Source of the DNA: CAIYPG01 sp903864555 | GTDB lineage: Bacteria > Pseudomonadota > Gammaproteobacteria > Burkholderiales > SG8-39 | Direction: 5' to 3' | Assembly: GCA_947474715.1 (NCBI GenBank) | Contig: CANJJT010000009.1 | Coordinates: 13,522-77,521, forward strand | DNA: 64,000 nucleotides | Shown: positions 26,684-35,440 of the stretch, in pieces | Position numbering within the stretch: position 1 is the stretch's first letter | Layout of the letters: the number at the start of each line of letters is the position of its first letter | Made by a program: the position numbers and the translations under genes | The notes under the pieces: generated by a model | What the model was told of the DNA's origin: nothing | The model's input: the letters and a program-made list of their open reading frames with translations, nothing else | The model's database searches: none

Positions 26684-27874
26684 TCAGAATTGGGGCTGCG
26701 CCCGCGCGCCACGCCGCGCGATGGCAAACAGCAGCGCAGCCAGGACGAAACCGGCCACCGGCAGCCATTCCAGTAAAGCGCGCACCGAGGGCTCGCCATG
26801 CAGTTGCAGCGCTACGAGGCCGATGCGCAAGGCCGCCGCCAGCGCCAGCATGGAGAAAAGCCCACCCGAGGCCAGGCCTTCCCGCCCGCTGCGCCCGAGC
26901 GCCAGCGCCGCACCGAAGGCCGCCAGCAGGACGGCCGCCCAGCTCGCCCCCGCGACAAACTGCGCTGTGGCATAAGCCCCCAGCGTGCCCGACAGGCCGG
27001 CCGCCAGCACCGCCACACCGCCCACGGCCGCACCGGCCGTCAACACGCGATACTCGCCCCAGCGGGTGACCGCCAGGCTGATCGGCAGCACACACAGGTT
27101 GAAGCCCACCCAGAACACCGGCATCAGCCATTCCAGGTCGGCCGGTGTGGCATGGCGCAGATAGCCCGGCGCCGAGTTGAGCGAGAAATGCACCTGGAAG
27201 GCCATGCCGGCCAGCGCCATGGCAGCCAGGAATATCGGCAGACCCCCCAGACGTGGCAGCGGTGGTGAAACCGTGGAGGCCGTGGACACATGGGCCTGCA
27301 CCTGCCCGGCCAGGTGCCGCTCCGCCCACACCAGCCCCCAGGCCGCCACCGCCACCGCAATCGCGGCCAGTGCGAATGGCAAGCGGGCATCCACGCCGCG
27401 CAAGGCCACGGTGAGATAAGGCGACAGCGCGCCGGCCAGTCCCAGGCCGAACAGCCACAGCGAGGCGATGGCCGGCGTGTCGGACACCTTCGCATACTTG
27501 CCGATCAGCATCAGCGGCGGCGCGCGCAGCGCCGAGGACGTGAGGGTCCACACCAGCGTCACCGCCAGGAACACCACCGGATTGCCGCCCGGCGCCACCA
27601 GCGGCAGGGCGAGAAAGGCCAATGCAGAGACCAAACTTATCAATGCCATCTGCAGGCCCAGCCGCCCCATCACCTTCGACACGGCATCGGCACGCGCGCC
27701 CATCCACCAGTCGGCCACCAGGAACACCAGCTGGTCGGCCAGCAATATCCACACGATGGCCGATCGGGGCAGACCCGATGCCACCGCCAGTTGCGGCAGG
27801 AAGATCACATACACCGTCCAGGACAGCGTGAAGAACAACTGCAGCAGCGCAAAGTAGAGGCCGGTACGGAACAT
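26684..27874 (-). CDS. Major facilitator superfamily transporter
   Basis: Twelve-helix inner-membrane carrier of 396 residues (first helix FALLQLFFTLSWTVYVIFLP). The helix 2-3 loop has WWMGARADAVSKVMGR in place of the canonical MFS loop GxxxDRxGRR, still with the Asp and basic residues. ATG 27874 is favoured because GAGG lies 6 bases upstream; ATG 27880 overlaps that site. It does not resemble sugar or drug exporters clearly enough to name a substrate. It is convergent with the exported hydrolase and divergent from the SRPBCC gene. Confidence 0.87.
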   Translation of the reverse strand: MFRTGLYFALLQLFFTLSWTVYVIFLPQLAVASGLPRSAIVWILLADQLVFLVADWWMGARADAVSKVMGRLGLQMALISLVSALAFLALPLVAPGGNPVVFLAVTLVWTLTSSALRAPPLMLIGKYAKVSDTPAIASLWLFGLGLAGALSPYLTVALRGVDARLPFALAAIAVAVAAWGLVWAERHLAGQVQAHVSTASTVSPPLPRLGGLPIFLAAMALAGMAFQVHFSLNSAPGYLRHATPADLEWLMPVFWVGFNLCVLPISLAVTRWGEYRVLTAGAAVGGVAVLAAGLSGTLGAYATAQFVAGASWAAVLLAAFGAALALGRSGREGLASGGLFSMLALAAALRIGLVALQLHGEPSVRALLEWLPVAGFVLAALLFAIARRGARAQPQF

Positions 27875-28035
27875 GTCCATCCTCAAACGGGAAAGAAAAG
27901 GCGGGCGAGGCAGTGTAGCGCCTTGGCGTCCCGGCATGGCCCCGGGTGCCAGGAAACGTCCATCGCGCAGGTTACACTCGCCCCTTCCCCGGCTCGACCC
28001 CGATGTCACCTCAGGAAAATGTCAGGACCCACGCC

Positions 28036-28560
28036 ATGCTAATGATTGTGATTGTGATTGGCATCATCGCCATCGCCTTGCTCGCCACCGCTGCGATGAG
28101 CCCGGACCATTTCCGCATCGAGCGCAGCACGCGCGTGGCGGCAGCACCGGGCCAGGCCTACGCGCTGATCAATGATTTCCGCCACTGGCCGCAATGGTCA
28201 CCGTGGGAGAACAAGGACCCGGCCATGAAGAAGACGCTGAGCGGCGCTGCCGCTGGTCGTGGCTCCATCTACGAATGGGAAGGCAACAACCAGGTCGGCA
28301 AAGGTCGCATGGAGATCAGCGACAGCGCCCCCGATGCGCGCGTGCTGATCAAACTGGATTTCTACAAGCCCTTCGAGGCACACAACACCACTGAGTTCAC
28401 CATCGCGGCCGATGGCCAGGGCAGCCGCGTCACCTGGGCCATGTATGGACCCCAGCCCTTCATGGCGCGCCTGATGGGCCTTTTCTTCAGCATGGAGAAG
28501 ATGGTCGGCCCCGACTTCGAAGCGGGGCTGGCGAAGCTGGCCGCCGCTGCGGAAAAATAA
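28036..28560 (+). CDS. Membrane-anchored SRPBCC (START-like) protein
   Basis: A 174-residue protein with one N-terminal transmembrane helix (LMIVIVIGIIAIALLATAA) and a cytosolic or periplasmic SRPBCC/polyketide-cyclase-like domain: RIERSTRVAAAPGQAYALIN, WPQWSPWENKDPAMKKTLSG, TEFTIAADGQGSRVTWAMYG and the C-terminal MVGPDFEAGLAKL. Such proteins bind hydrophobic ligands. ATG 28036 gives a hydrophobic helix at the very start. It stands 98 bases upstream of the enoyl-CoA hydratase gene, so co-transcription is possible but not required. Confidence 0.82.
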   Translation: MLMIVIVIGIIAIALLATAAMSPDHFRIERSTRVAAAPGQAYALINDFRHWPQWSPWENKDPAMKKTLSGAAAGRGSIYEWEGNNQVGKGRMEISDSAPDARVLIKLDFYKPFEAHNTTEFTIAADGQGSRVTWAMYGPQPFMARLMGLFFSMEKMVGPDFEAGLAKLAAAAEK

Positions 28561-28658
28561 TGGCAGGATGACCGGTCCCGCCTTGCCCGGCGGCGAACAC
28601 TGAATAACAGACACCGAACAACGAATCACAGAACACCAGAACACAACAGGAGGAAGAC

Positions 28659-29432
28659 ATGCAATTCGAAACCATCCGCGTCGACATCAAGGACTACATC
28701 GCCGTGGTCACCATGGCCAACCCGCCGGTCAATGCCATGAGCCTGCGCATGCAGGCCGAGCTGACCCGCGCCTTCGACAGCTTCAGCGACCGCGATGAAG
28801 TGCGCGTGGTGGTACTCACCGGCGAAGGCAAGACCTTCTGCGCCGGCGCCGACATGAAACACAAGGCGAGCAGCGTGCCGGAACCCGGTGACCGCTGGGC
28901 CGAGCGCCGCAGCTGGCGCGAATGCACCTACTCGGTCATGGAATGCAAGAAGCCGGTGATCTGTGCCATCAACGGCCCCGCCCTGGGCGCTGGCCTGGGT
29001 CTCGTCGCCTCCTGCGACATCCTGATCGCCTCGGAGACGGCGGAACTGCGGCTGCCCGAAATCAACGTCGGGCTGCTGGGTGGCGCGCGCCGCTCCATGC
29101 GCCTGTTCGGCCACTCCAAGGTGCGCCGCATGATGTTCACCGGCCGTGGCGTGAAGGCAGCCGAACTGGACAAGCTCGGTGTGGTGGAGGCGGTGCTGCC
29201 GCCCGACCAGCTCATGGAAGGCGCTATGGAGATCGCCCGCGAGATCGCCGCCAAGAGCCCCGTCGCCATCCGCCTGGCCAAGCAAGGCGTCAACACCATC
29301 GAGGAGATGAGCGTGCGCGACGGCTACCGCTTCGAGCAGGACATGACTGCGGAGCTGAGCCGCTACGAGGATTCGAAAGAAGCCATGCGCGCCTTCGTCG
29401 AGAAGCGCCCGCCGGTGTTCAAGAACCGCTGA
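28659..29432 (+). CDS. Enoyl-CoA hydratase/isomerase family protein
   Basis: Crotonase-fold enzyme of 257 residues with AGGAGGA upstream of the ATG. The CoA-binding and oxyanion-hole blocks are CAGADMKHK and INGPALGAGLGLVASCDILIA; the second catalytic Glu is present in LRLPEINVGLLGGARR, while the position of the first is occupied within ALGAGL, so hydratase activity is plausible but isomerase or other crotonase chemistry is also possible. The C-terminal helix (SKEAMRAFVEKRPPVFKNR) is typical. It is followed after 7 bases by an alpha/beta hydrolase, indicating a two-gene operon acting on a CoA ester. Confidence 0.9.
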   Translation: MQFETIRVDIKDYIAVVTMANPPVNAMSLRMQAELTRAFDSFSDRDEVRVVVLTGEGKTFCAGADMKHKASSVPEPGDRWAERRSWRECTYSVMECKKPVICAINGPALGAGLGLVASCDILIASETAELRLPEINVGLLGGARRSMRLFGHSKVRRMMFTGRGVKAAELDKLGVVEAVLPPDQLMEGAMEIAREIAAKSPVAIRLAKQGVNTIEEMSVRDGYRFEQDMTAELSRYEDSKEAMRAFVEKRPPVFKNR

Positions 29433-29439
29433 GCCAATC

Positions 29440-30288
29440 ATGCTGCACAAGAACAGCGCCGACTTTCCGGAAATCGCCGCGCTCGAAGCCACCGCGCGCA
29501 TCCACCGCTCGCACTGCCACGAGGGCGAAATGGTCTGGCGCATATGGGGCCAGGGCACGCCCCTGGTGCTCATGCACGGGGGCCACGGCTCCTGGCTGCA
29601 CTGGGTGCACAACATCCCGGCGTTCTCCGATGAGCGCATGGTGCTGGCGCCGGACCTGCCCGGACACGGGGAATCGGCCCTGCCCGCCGACGAGTTGTCG
29701 GCCGATCACAACGCCGAAATCTGCCTCGCCGGCCTGCGTGAAATCATCGGTGACGCGCCCTTCGATACCGTGGGTTTCTCCTATGGCGGGGTGATAGCCG
29801 GGCACACTGCCGCGCTGGCGCAAAGTCAGGCGCGGCACTTCGTGATGGTGGGCACCGGGGGCCTGGGCCTCACCCGCGGCGACAAGAAGGACATGATCAA
29901 CTGGAAGCACATGAGCGACCCGGTAGCACGCGTCGCCGCGCACCGCCACAACCTCAATGTGCTCATGCTGCGCGGCGAGATCGATGAACTGGCGCTGTAC
30001 ATCCAGTGCACCACCCTGCCGCAGGGCCGGGTTCCCGCCAAAAAGATCGCATTCGACAACACGCTCGCCAGACTGTTGCCGGTCATGCACGCCCAACCCA
30101 CCGCCATCTGGGGCGAGCACGACGCCACCGTGGGCAGCTACATGCACGAGCGCGAAGCCATGCTCGGCGCCCTGCCCCGTCCGGTGCCCATCCACATCAT
30201 CGAGGCGGTCGGACACTGGGTGCAATACGAAGCGGCCGAAGAATTCAATGCGCTGCTGCGGGAGGTGCTGGCCCAACCGGGGCATTGA
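29440..30288 (+). CDS. Alpha/beta-fold hydrolase (enol-lactonase/C-C hydrolase-like)
   Basis: Alpha/beta hydrolase of 282 residues: HGGHGSWLHWVHNIP forms the oxyanion loop, Ser114 in GFSYGG is the nucleophile, Asp in IWGEHDATVG and His in VGHWVQYE complete the triad. The HGGHGSW-HW pattern is common among hydrolases of aromatic meta-cleavage products and lactonases. It follows the enoyl-CoA hydratase by only 7 bases, with no strong ribosome site of its own, suggesting coupling. It could hydrolyse a ring-opened intermediate or release the product from CoA. Confidence 0.85.
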   Translation: MLHKNSADFPEIAALEATARIHRSHCHEGEMVWRIWGQGTPLVLMHGGHGSWLHWVHNIPAFSDERMVLAPDLPGHGESALPADELSADHNAEICLAGLREIIGDAPFDTVGFSYGGVIAGHTAALAQSQARHFVMVGTGGLGLTRGDKKDMINWKHMSDPVARVAAHRHNLNVLMLRGEIDELALYIQCTTLPQGRVPAKKIAFDNTLARLLPVMHAQPTAIWGEHDATVGSYMHEREAMLGALPRPVPIHIIEAVGHWVQYEAAEEFNALLREVLAQPGH

Positions 30289-30379
30289 CCCGGTTCGCAG
30301 CGGACACGCCGTCCCATGTCACCATACAGGGACAATCAAAGGTAACGGCTTTCCCGCATCGGGGGCGCCTTCAGGCAGG

Positions 30380-31330
30380 CTACTCCGGCTGGATGCCCGC
30401 GATCTTCGCCGCCTGGGCCCAGGTCCGCGACTGGTTCTCCAGCGTCTTCTGCAATTCTTCGGGCTTGTTCGCCAGCACCATGAAGCCTGCCTTGGTGCTG
30501 GCCTCCCTGGTTTCCGGGCTGTGCATCGCCGCCCACGAATACCGGTAAAGACGGTCGATCAAGGGCTTGGACAACCGGCCCGGCCCCATCAGGGAGAAAT
30601 AGGAATTGTCCATGTTCCTGATCCCGAGTTCGGAGAAGGCAGGCACTTCAGGCAGTTCGGGTGCCCGCTTGTCGCCGGTCACGCCGAGAACCTTCATCTT
30701 CCCCGCCTTCGCCTGGGAAACGGCATTACCCAGGTTGGGCCAGGACAATTGCACCTCGTTCCTCAGGGTGGCGAGGATGTAGTCCGCACCGCTCTTGTAG
30801 GCCACCGGCAGGATGTCCAGCTTCAACTGGTTCCTGATCATTTCCGTGTACAGGTAGCCCAGCCCGCTGCCCAGGTGCCCGTAGGAAAGCTTGCCCGGAT
30901 TGGCACGCGCATGGGCCACCATTTCCCCGAAGTTCTTCCAGGGCGCATCCGCGGGTGAGCCCAGGGCAGCCGCGTATTCGACCAGAGCGGAAATGGCGGT
31001 CAGGTCGGTCAGCGGATCGAAGGGCACGCTGCGGTTGAACAACCTGACGCTGGCGAGGTTGGACGCGCCCATCAGCAGGAGATAGCCGTCGGGTTCGGCC
31101 TTCGCGACGAAATCCATGCCTGACAGTCCCCCGCCTCCCGGCCGGTTGTCCACCAGCACGGGTTGCTTTACTTCCTTGGCCAGCCCGGGGGAGAAAATCC
31201 GCGCGAGGACATCAGAGCCGCCTCCAGGAGAAGTCGGAACGATGATGCGAATCGGTTTTGAGGGAAATTCCTGTGCCTGCACGGACTGCATCAGGACACC
31301 TGCAATAACCAGGGAAAACATGAACTTCAT
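30380..31330 (-). CDS. Bug/TctC-type tripartite tricarboxylate receptor
   Basis: Periplasmic receptor of 316 residues with signal peptide ending QSVQAQ. Bug blocks: FPSKPIRIIVPTSPGGGSDV, VDNRPGGGGLSGMDFVAKA, EPDGYLLLMG and VPFDPLTDLTAI; the usual HVPYKG becomes VAYKSGADYILA. Its ATG overlaps the GntR gene stop (ATGA) and AGAGGAG lies upstream, so the regulator and this receptor are translated together. It is the last gene of the 35284-to-30380 operon and converges with the hydrolase at 30288. Confidence 0.9.
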   Translation of the reverse strand: MKFMFSLVIAGVLMQSVQAQEFPSKPIRIIVPTSPGGGSDVLARIFSPGLAKEVKQPVLVDNRPGGGGLSGMDFVAKAEPDGYLLLMGASNLASVRLFNRSVPFDPLTDLTAISALVEYAAALGSPADAPWKNFGEMVAHARANPGKLSYGHLGSGLGYLYTEMIRNQLKLDILPVAYKSGADYILATLRNEVQLSWPNLGNAVSQAKAGKMKVLGVTGDKRAPELPEVPAFSELGIRNMDNSYFSLMGPGRLSKPLIDRLYRYSWAAMHSPETREASTKAGFMVLANKPEELQKTLENQSRTWAQAAKIAGIQPE

Positions 31331-32136
31331 ATCCCGCTCCTCTCAACTAAAATCCGGTTGGTCGTCCGATAAATCCCCGCCTGCGATCTTTCCGAATGCT
31401 CCAGGTGCGTCCCCAGGCGTGTGCAGGCGCTGTGGATGTGCAGACGCAAGGCTTGCACCGCCAGCTCCGACTTGCCACCCTCGATGGCATCCAGGATCAG
31501 GCAATGCTCGCGCCACGGGCCCAGGCCCTGCTCGCTGTAGCCTTCGACGCGCCGCTTGAGAATTACCCGGTCGAAGATGGCGGCCAGCACGTTGCCCAGA
31601 TAGCGGTTGCCAGTGGCACCCGCCAGCGTGAGGTGAAAACACCGGTCTTCCTGCAGTCGCTCGGCGGTGATGTTCTTCTGGATGAGTTCCTTGTAACGCC
31701 GGTTGATCGCCTTCAGTTCCTTGAGCGTTGCTTTGGGAACGCCACGGCGCATGGTCTCCTGCAAGGCGAAGGCCTCCAGCGCCTCGCGGGTCTCGTACAG
31801 CTCGCGCGCCTCGGCGGCATCGATCTGGGCCACGAAGAAGCCGCGGTTCTGGATGCGCGTGACATAGCCTTCCTGGTAGAGGCGCTCCAGGGCCTCGCGC
31901 ACCGGCGTGCGAGACACGCCCAGCATCTCGGCCAGCGACTGGTGGGTGAGCTTGTGCCCCGGCCGCAGATGGTTCGAGAGGATGGCAGCCTTGATGGCGT
32001 CGTAGGTGGATTGCACGCGCGCCAGCGCCGGCCCGTCGTCGCCCGCGCCGCCTGCATCATCACCCGGCGCCTGTGCGGGCCCGGGATTCCGGGCCCCGCC
32101 CCGCCCCGCCATCATGTGCGCCCAGCCCGCATTCAC
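31327..32136 (-). CDS. GntR-family regulator (FCD/FadR subfamily)
   Basis: Transcription factor with an N-terminal winged helix (TYDAIKAAILSNHLRPGHKL, SLAEMLGVSRTPVREALERL) and an all-helical FCD effector domain with its metal/ligand His and Asp residues (EARELYETREALEAFAL, DRCFHLTLAGATGNRYL, REHCLILDAIEGG). GTG 32136 overlaps the TGA of the receptor gene upstream (GTGA), giving 269 residues; ATG 32115 is an alternative giving 262. The first ~35 residues are low complexity (Gly/Ala/Asp). It lies between two Bug genes with four-base overlaps at both ends. FCD regulators usually sense a carboxylic acid, fitting the receptors around it. Confidence 0.88.
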   Translation of the reverse strand: MNAGWAHMMAGRGGARNPGPAQAPGDDAGGAGDDGPALARVQSTYDAIKAAILSNHLRPGHKLTHQSLAEMLGVSRTPVREALERLYQEGYVTRIQNRGFFVAQIDAAEARELYETREALEAFALQETMRRGVPKATLKELKAINRRYKELIQKNITAERLQEDRCFHLTLAGATGNRYLGNVLAAIFDRVILKRRVEGYSEQGLGPWREHCLILDAIEGGKSELAVQALRLHIHSACTRLGTHLEHSERSQAGIYRTTNRILVERSGI

Positions 32137-33119
32137 TCGACCTTGAGTCCCAGCTTGCGGATCAGGTTGGACCATTGTTCGACGTCCTTGCTGATGCGCC
32201 GGGAAAACTCCTCACGTGTATCGCCCACCGCATCCATGCCGTTGTTACGCGCCCAATCGCGCATTTCCGGCCCATGCAGCACGGCAACGGATGCCCGGTG
32301 AACTGCGGTCAGGATGCTCTCCGGTGTCTTGATCGGTGCAAGCAGGCCATACCAGATGCCCAGGTCGTAATCTGGCAGGCCGGTCTCGCTGGCCGTCGGC
32401 AGTTCCGGCCAGAAGCCGGCGCGCTTCGCTGTGGAAACAGCCAACGCCCGCACCTTGCCTGAGCTTGCCAGCGGCTTGCTGCTGGTGATCGTCAGTATGG
32501 CGAAGTCGATTTCATTGGCCAGCAGCGCCGTGGCCACCGGCCCGCCGCCCTTGTAGGGCACATGCTCGGCCTGAACGCCCGCCATGGCCAGGAACAACTC
32601 GGTTGCCAGATGCAAGGAGCTGCCCAGGCCGGGAGTGCCGTAGTTGAGCTTTTTCGGACTCTGTCTAGCCAGTGCAATCAGTTCTGACACCGACTTGGGG
32701 GCCATCTGGCTGTTCACCAGGATCACCGCCGGGTAGGTCACGATCGTGGTTAGCGGCGCGAGGTCGCGCTTCACCTCATAAGTCGGGTTCTTCTTCAGCA
32801 GCCCGTCGGTGATGATGGCGGCACTGTGGAACAGCAGCGTATAGCCATCGGGGGCGGCCTTGATCACCCATTCGGTGCCGACAGCGCCACCGGCCCCTGC
32901 CCGGTTCTCGATGATGACCGACTGGCCGGTATTCGCCGACATCTGCTGGGCAAAGGTGCGCGACAGCGCATCGCTCGCGCCGGCCGGTGCAAACGGCACT
33001 ACCAGCCGCACCAGCCGCGCCGGATAGTCCGCAGCCTGGACCATGCCCGGCACCCCCGACAACATGCACAGCAGTCCTGTCCCGATACTTCTTGCGAAAC
33101 TTGCTTTTGCAGAAAACAT
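32133..33119 (-). CDS. Bug/TctC-type tripartite tricarboxylate receptor
   Basis: Periplasmic receptor of 328 residues, signal peptide ending GMVQAAD. Bug blocks: YPARLVRLVVPFAPAGASDA, IENRAGAGGAVGTEWVIKA, APDGYTLLFHSAA and EHVPYKGGGPVATALLANE. ATG 33119 has AAAGGAGG at ideal spacing; a longer reading would enter the upstream ligase gene. It is the second gene of the operon, 32 bases after the ADP-forming acyl-CoA synthetase, and overlaps the GntR gene. Confidence 0.9.
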   Translation of the reverse strand: MFSAKASFARSIGTGLLCMLSGVPGMVQAADYPARLVRLVVPFAPAGASDALSRTFAQQMSANTGQSVIIENRAGAGGAVGTEWVIKAAPDGYTLLFHSAAIITDGLLKKNPTYEVKRDLAPLTTIVTYPAVILVNSQMAPKSVSELIALARQSPKKLNYGTPGLGSSLHLATELFLAMAGVQAEHVPYKGGGPVATALLANEIDFAILTITSSKPLASSGKVRALAVSTAKRAGFWPELPTASETGLPDYDLGIWYGLLAPIKTPESILTAVHRASVAVLHGPEMRDWARNNGMDAVGDTREEFSRRISKDVEQWSNLIRKLGLKVE

Positions 33120-33151
33120 GCTTCCTCCTTTGATGTCAGAACCACCCAGTG

Positions 33152-35284
33152 TCACGACCGGCTTTTCACCAGCGCATCCACAGCCAGCACACCACCCTGG
33201 CCCGGCATCACGAATACCGGGTTGAGTTCGATCTCCTGCATCGATGAATCACATTGCGCGAATCGTGCCGCAAGCCCCAGGGCCGCATCGACGAGCGCTC
33301 CGGCGTCCGCCGCCGGCTTGCCACGGAAGCCCTTGAGCAGCGTGGACAGCTTCAGACGGGCGACCAGTGCGATCACCTGTCCGCGCGTGACCGGCATGGC
33401 CAGATAGCCGAGGTCGCGGAACAACTCCACCGCGATGCCCCCGGTGCCGATCGCCAGCACAGGCCCGAAATCGGGATTGCGAATGATGGAGAGCACCGCT
33501 TCGACGCCGCCGGGCACCATCTCCTGCACCAGCACCCCCGCATCGGGTTTGCCCAGGCGCTGGCGCACCGTCGCCGCCGCACCCGCCACATCGGCCGCGG
33601 ATGCCACATTCAGCAGCACCAATCCCAACTCGGTCTTGTGATCGGAATCCGCGGGCAGCGCCTTCACGACCACCGGGAACTGCAGGCCGGCGCAGGCCGA
33701 GACTGCGTCATCCGAAGACCGCAGGATGCGCCAGCCCGGCATGCCGATGCCCGCATCCGCGAGGAAGGTGGCGGTTTCCTCCCAGGTACGCGGCACACTG
33801 CTGCCCCTGGCCATGCCTGCCGGTCTGCCTTCCGGAGTGCCTGACGGTTCGCCAGCGGCACGTGCCAGCAGCTCGCGCCCCTTGTACAGCCAGTTGAGGT
33901 AACGGGCTGCCTCGGCGGCATCGCGCGCCGCCAGCACGCCCGCCCCGAGGAAGTCGCGCCGGACTTCCGGCGCCAGGCGATCGCCGAGGAAGGTGAGCAC
34001 CACCGGCACCTGTTTCTCACGCGCGAGAGTCTTGAAAGCCTCGGCTTTTTCCACGACCTCGATCGGACCGCGGTTGGCGAACTGGATGATGAGAGCCTCG
34101 GTGTTCGGATCATCGGTGATGAGATGCAGGCTCTTGTCGAACATCGCCGGATCTGAGAGCACCATGGCGGTCAGGTCGGTGGGATTATCAGCCTGCCCGA
34201 AAGCCGGGAGCACCTGCTTCAACTGCGACACGGTTTCAGCTTCGAAGGTCGCCAGCGGTATGCCGTGCGCCTCGCACAGGTCCGCAGTCAGCGCGCGCGT
34301 GCCACCGGGCACACTGAACACCGAAACACCGCCGGTGGCGCCATGCCGCGGCGGCAGCGGACAGAAGGTGAACACTTCGGCCGCCTCGATGAGGTCAGTG
34401 AGGCTGTCCACCTGGATCACCCCGGCCTGGTCGAGCACGTCGCGATACACCGCATAGCTCGAGGCAATCTTGCCGGTGTGCGAGGCGGCAGCTGCCTGGC
34501 CGATGGCGCTGTTGCCCGACTTGAGCGCCACCAGCTGGATGCCGCGCGCGCGCGCGCGCGCGGCCAGTGGCAGCAGCCGCGCACCATCGTTCAGACCCTC
34601 GATGAAAAGCAGCACCACCTTCACGTCATCCTGCCCGATGATCCATTCCAGATAATCGAGCACGTTCATGACCGTCTCGTTGCCCACGCTCACCACATAG
34701 GCGCAGCCCACCCCGTTCTCCTGCAGATGGCGGGCAATGGAACCGGTGATCGCGCCGCTCTGGCCCAGGATGGCAATGGGCGCATGGTGCAGGTGTTCGC
34801 GGCGCGCTGCCGAGCCGAAGGTGAGGAGCACGCGGCTCTTCACCGACCACACACCCTCGCAGTTGGGCCCGACGATGGGCATGCCGGTGCCGTGCGCCGC
34901 CTGCGCCAGCTGTGCCGCCAGTTCACGCCCGCCCTCCACTTCCTCGAAGCCCGAAGTGAACACGATGCACGAACCCATGCCCTTGCGTGCGCAGGCGGCC
35001 ACGGTGTCGACCACCTCTTCGGCTGCCACCATCACCAGGGCCACATCGGCCGGCTCGGGCAGCGATTCGATGTCCGGATAGCAGCGCACGCCGCCCAGTT
35101 CCTGGTATTTTGGATTGATCGGGTAGATCTTTCCGGCAAAGCCGCTCTTTTGCAGGATGGCCAGCGGCGCGCCATTCAACTTGTGGGCGTTGCCCGACAC
35201 CCCGATCAGGGCCACCGAGCGGGCACGGAAGATCCGGTCCAGCCGGCTGGAAAGGGATGAAACGCTACTGGCCTTGTCTTGCAT
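33152..35284 (-). CDS. NDP-forming acyl-CoA synthetase (acetate-CoA ligase, ADP-forming, family)
   Basis: A 710-residue fusion of the alpha and beta parts of ADP-forming acyl-CoA synthetases. The order is a CoA-binding Rossmann domain (about 15-140, SVALIGVSGNAHKLNG), a succinyl-CoA-ligase-like domain with the phosphorylated His269 in AASHTG (about 145-470), and an ATP-grasp domain (about 490-710, FPVVVKALPADSDHKTELG, GVLVQEMVPGG, EIELNPVFV). It would activate a carboxylic acid to its CoA thioester at the expense of ATP. ATG 35284 has AGGAA upstream. It is the first gene of the operon with two Bug receptors and a GntR regulator, so its substrate is probably their ligand. A (CG)10 tract lies inside the gene at 34543-34562. 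Confidence 0.9.
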   Translation of the reverse strand: MQDKASSVSSLSSRLDRIFRARSVALIGVSGNAHKLNGAPLAILQKSGFAGKIYPINPKYQELGGVRCYPDIESLPEPADVALVMVAAEEVVDTVAACARKGMGSCIVFTSGFEEVEGGRELAAQLAQAAHGTGMPIVGPNCEGVWSVKSRVLLTFGSAARREHLHHAPIAILGQSGAITGSIARHLQENGVGCAYVVSVGNETVMNVLDYLEWIIGQDDVKVVLLFIEGLNDGARLLPLAARARARGIQLVALKSGNSAIGQAAAASHTGKIASSYAVYRDVLDQAGVIQVDSLTDLIEAAEVFTFCPLPPRHGATGGVSVFSVPGGTRALTADLCEAHGIPLATFEAETVSQLKQVLPAFGQADNPTDLTAMVLSDPAMFDKSLHLITDDPNTEALIIQFANRGPIEVVEKAEAFKTLAREKQVPVVLTFLGDRLAPEVRRDFLGAGVLAARDAAEAARYLNWLYKGRELLARAAGEPSGTPEGRPAGMARGSSVPRTWEETATFLADAGIGMPGWRILRSSDDAVSACAGLQFPVVVKALPADSDHKTELGLVLLNVASAADVAGAAATVRQRLGKPDAGVLVQEMVPGGVEAVLSIIRNPDFGPVLAIGTGGIAVELFRDLGYLAMPVTRGQVIALVARLKLSTLLKGFRGKPAADAGALVDAALGLAARFAQCDSSMQEIELNPVFVMPGQGGVLAVDALVKSRS
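34543..34562. repeat. (CG)10 dinucleotide tract inside the acyl-CoA synthetase gene
   Basis: Ten uninterrupted CG dinucleotides encode the Ala-Arg alternation around residues 242-248 of the synthetase (LAARARARG). The tract is Z-DNA-prone, and slippage by one unit would shift the frame before the catalytic His269. Confidence 0.9.
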
Positions 35285-35358
35285 CGTGGTTCCTGTCAGT
35301 CATTGATCCGGTCATCGCCATGATGGCGGCCGGATCAATGCGGTGCGCCGGCAAACTT

Positions 35359-35440
35359 AGAGCGTCTGACAGCATTGCCGTCAGGCGCCCTGACTTAGGG
35401 GAGTGCGAGGGGATGTGTCCCCTCGCTTTGTCAGGCGCTC
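35359..35440 (-). repeat. Two-hairpin intergenic repeat, family B, copy 1
   Basis: Reading the minus strand: GAGCGCCTGACAAAGC, then GCGAGGGGA-CACA-TCCCCTCGC, CTCCCCTAAGTCAG and GGCGCCTGACGGCAATG-CTGTCAGACGC. It contains two strong stem-loops and is a close relative of 37951-38036 in the opposite orientation. It ends exactly at the stop codon of the CoA-transferase gene at 35441, so it could also end that transcript. Confidence 0.8.

Noticed and set aside
26662..26684. ACCGGG...CCCGGT stem between convergent genes as a terminator
   Set aside because: Short stem with an 11-base loop and no T tract; too weak to call.
28590..28655. Short ACACCGAACA/ACACCAGAACA repeats before the enoyl-CoA hydratase gene
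   Set aside because: Only loosely repeated low-complexity leader sequence; no consistent unit.
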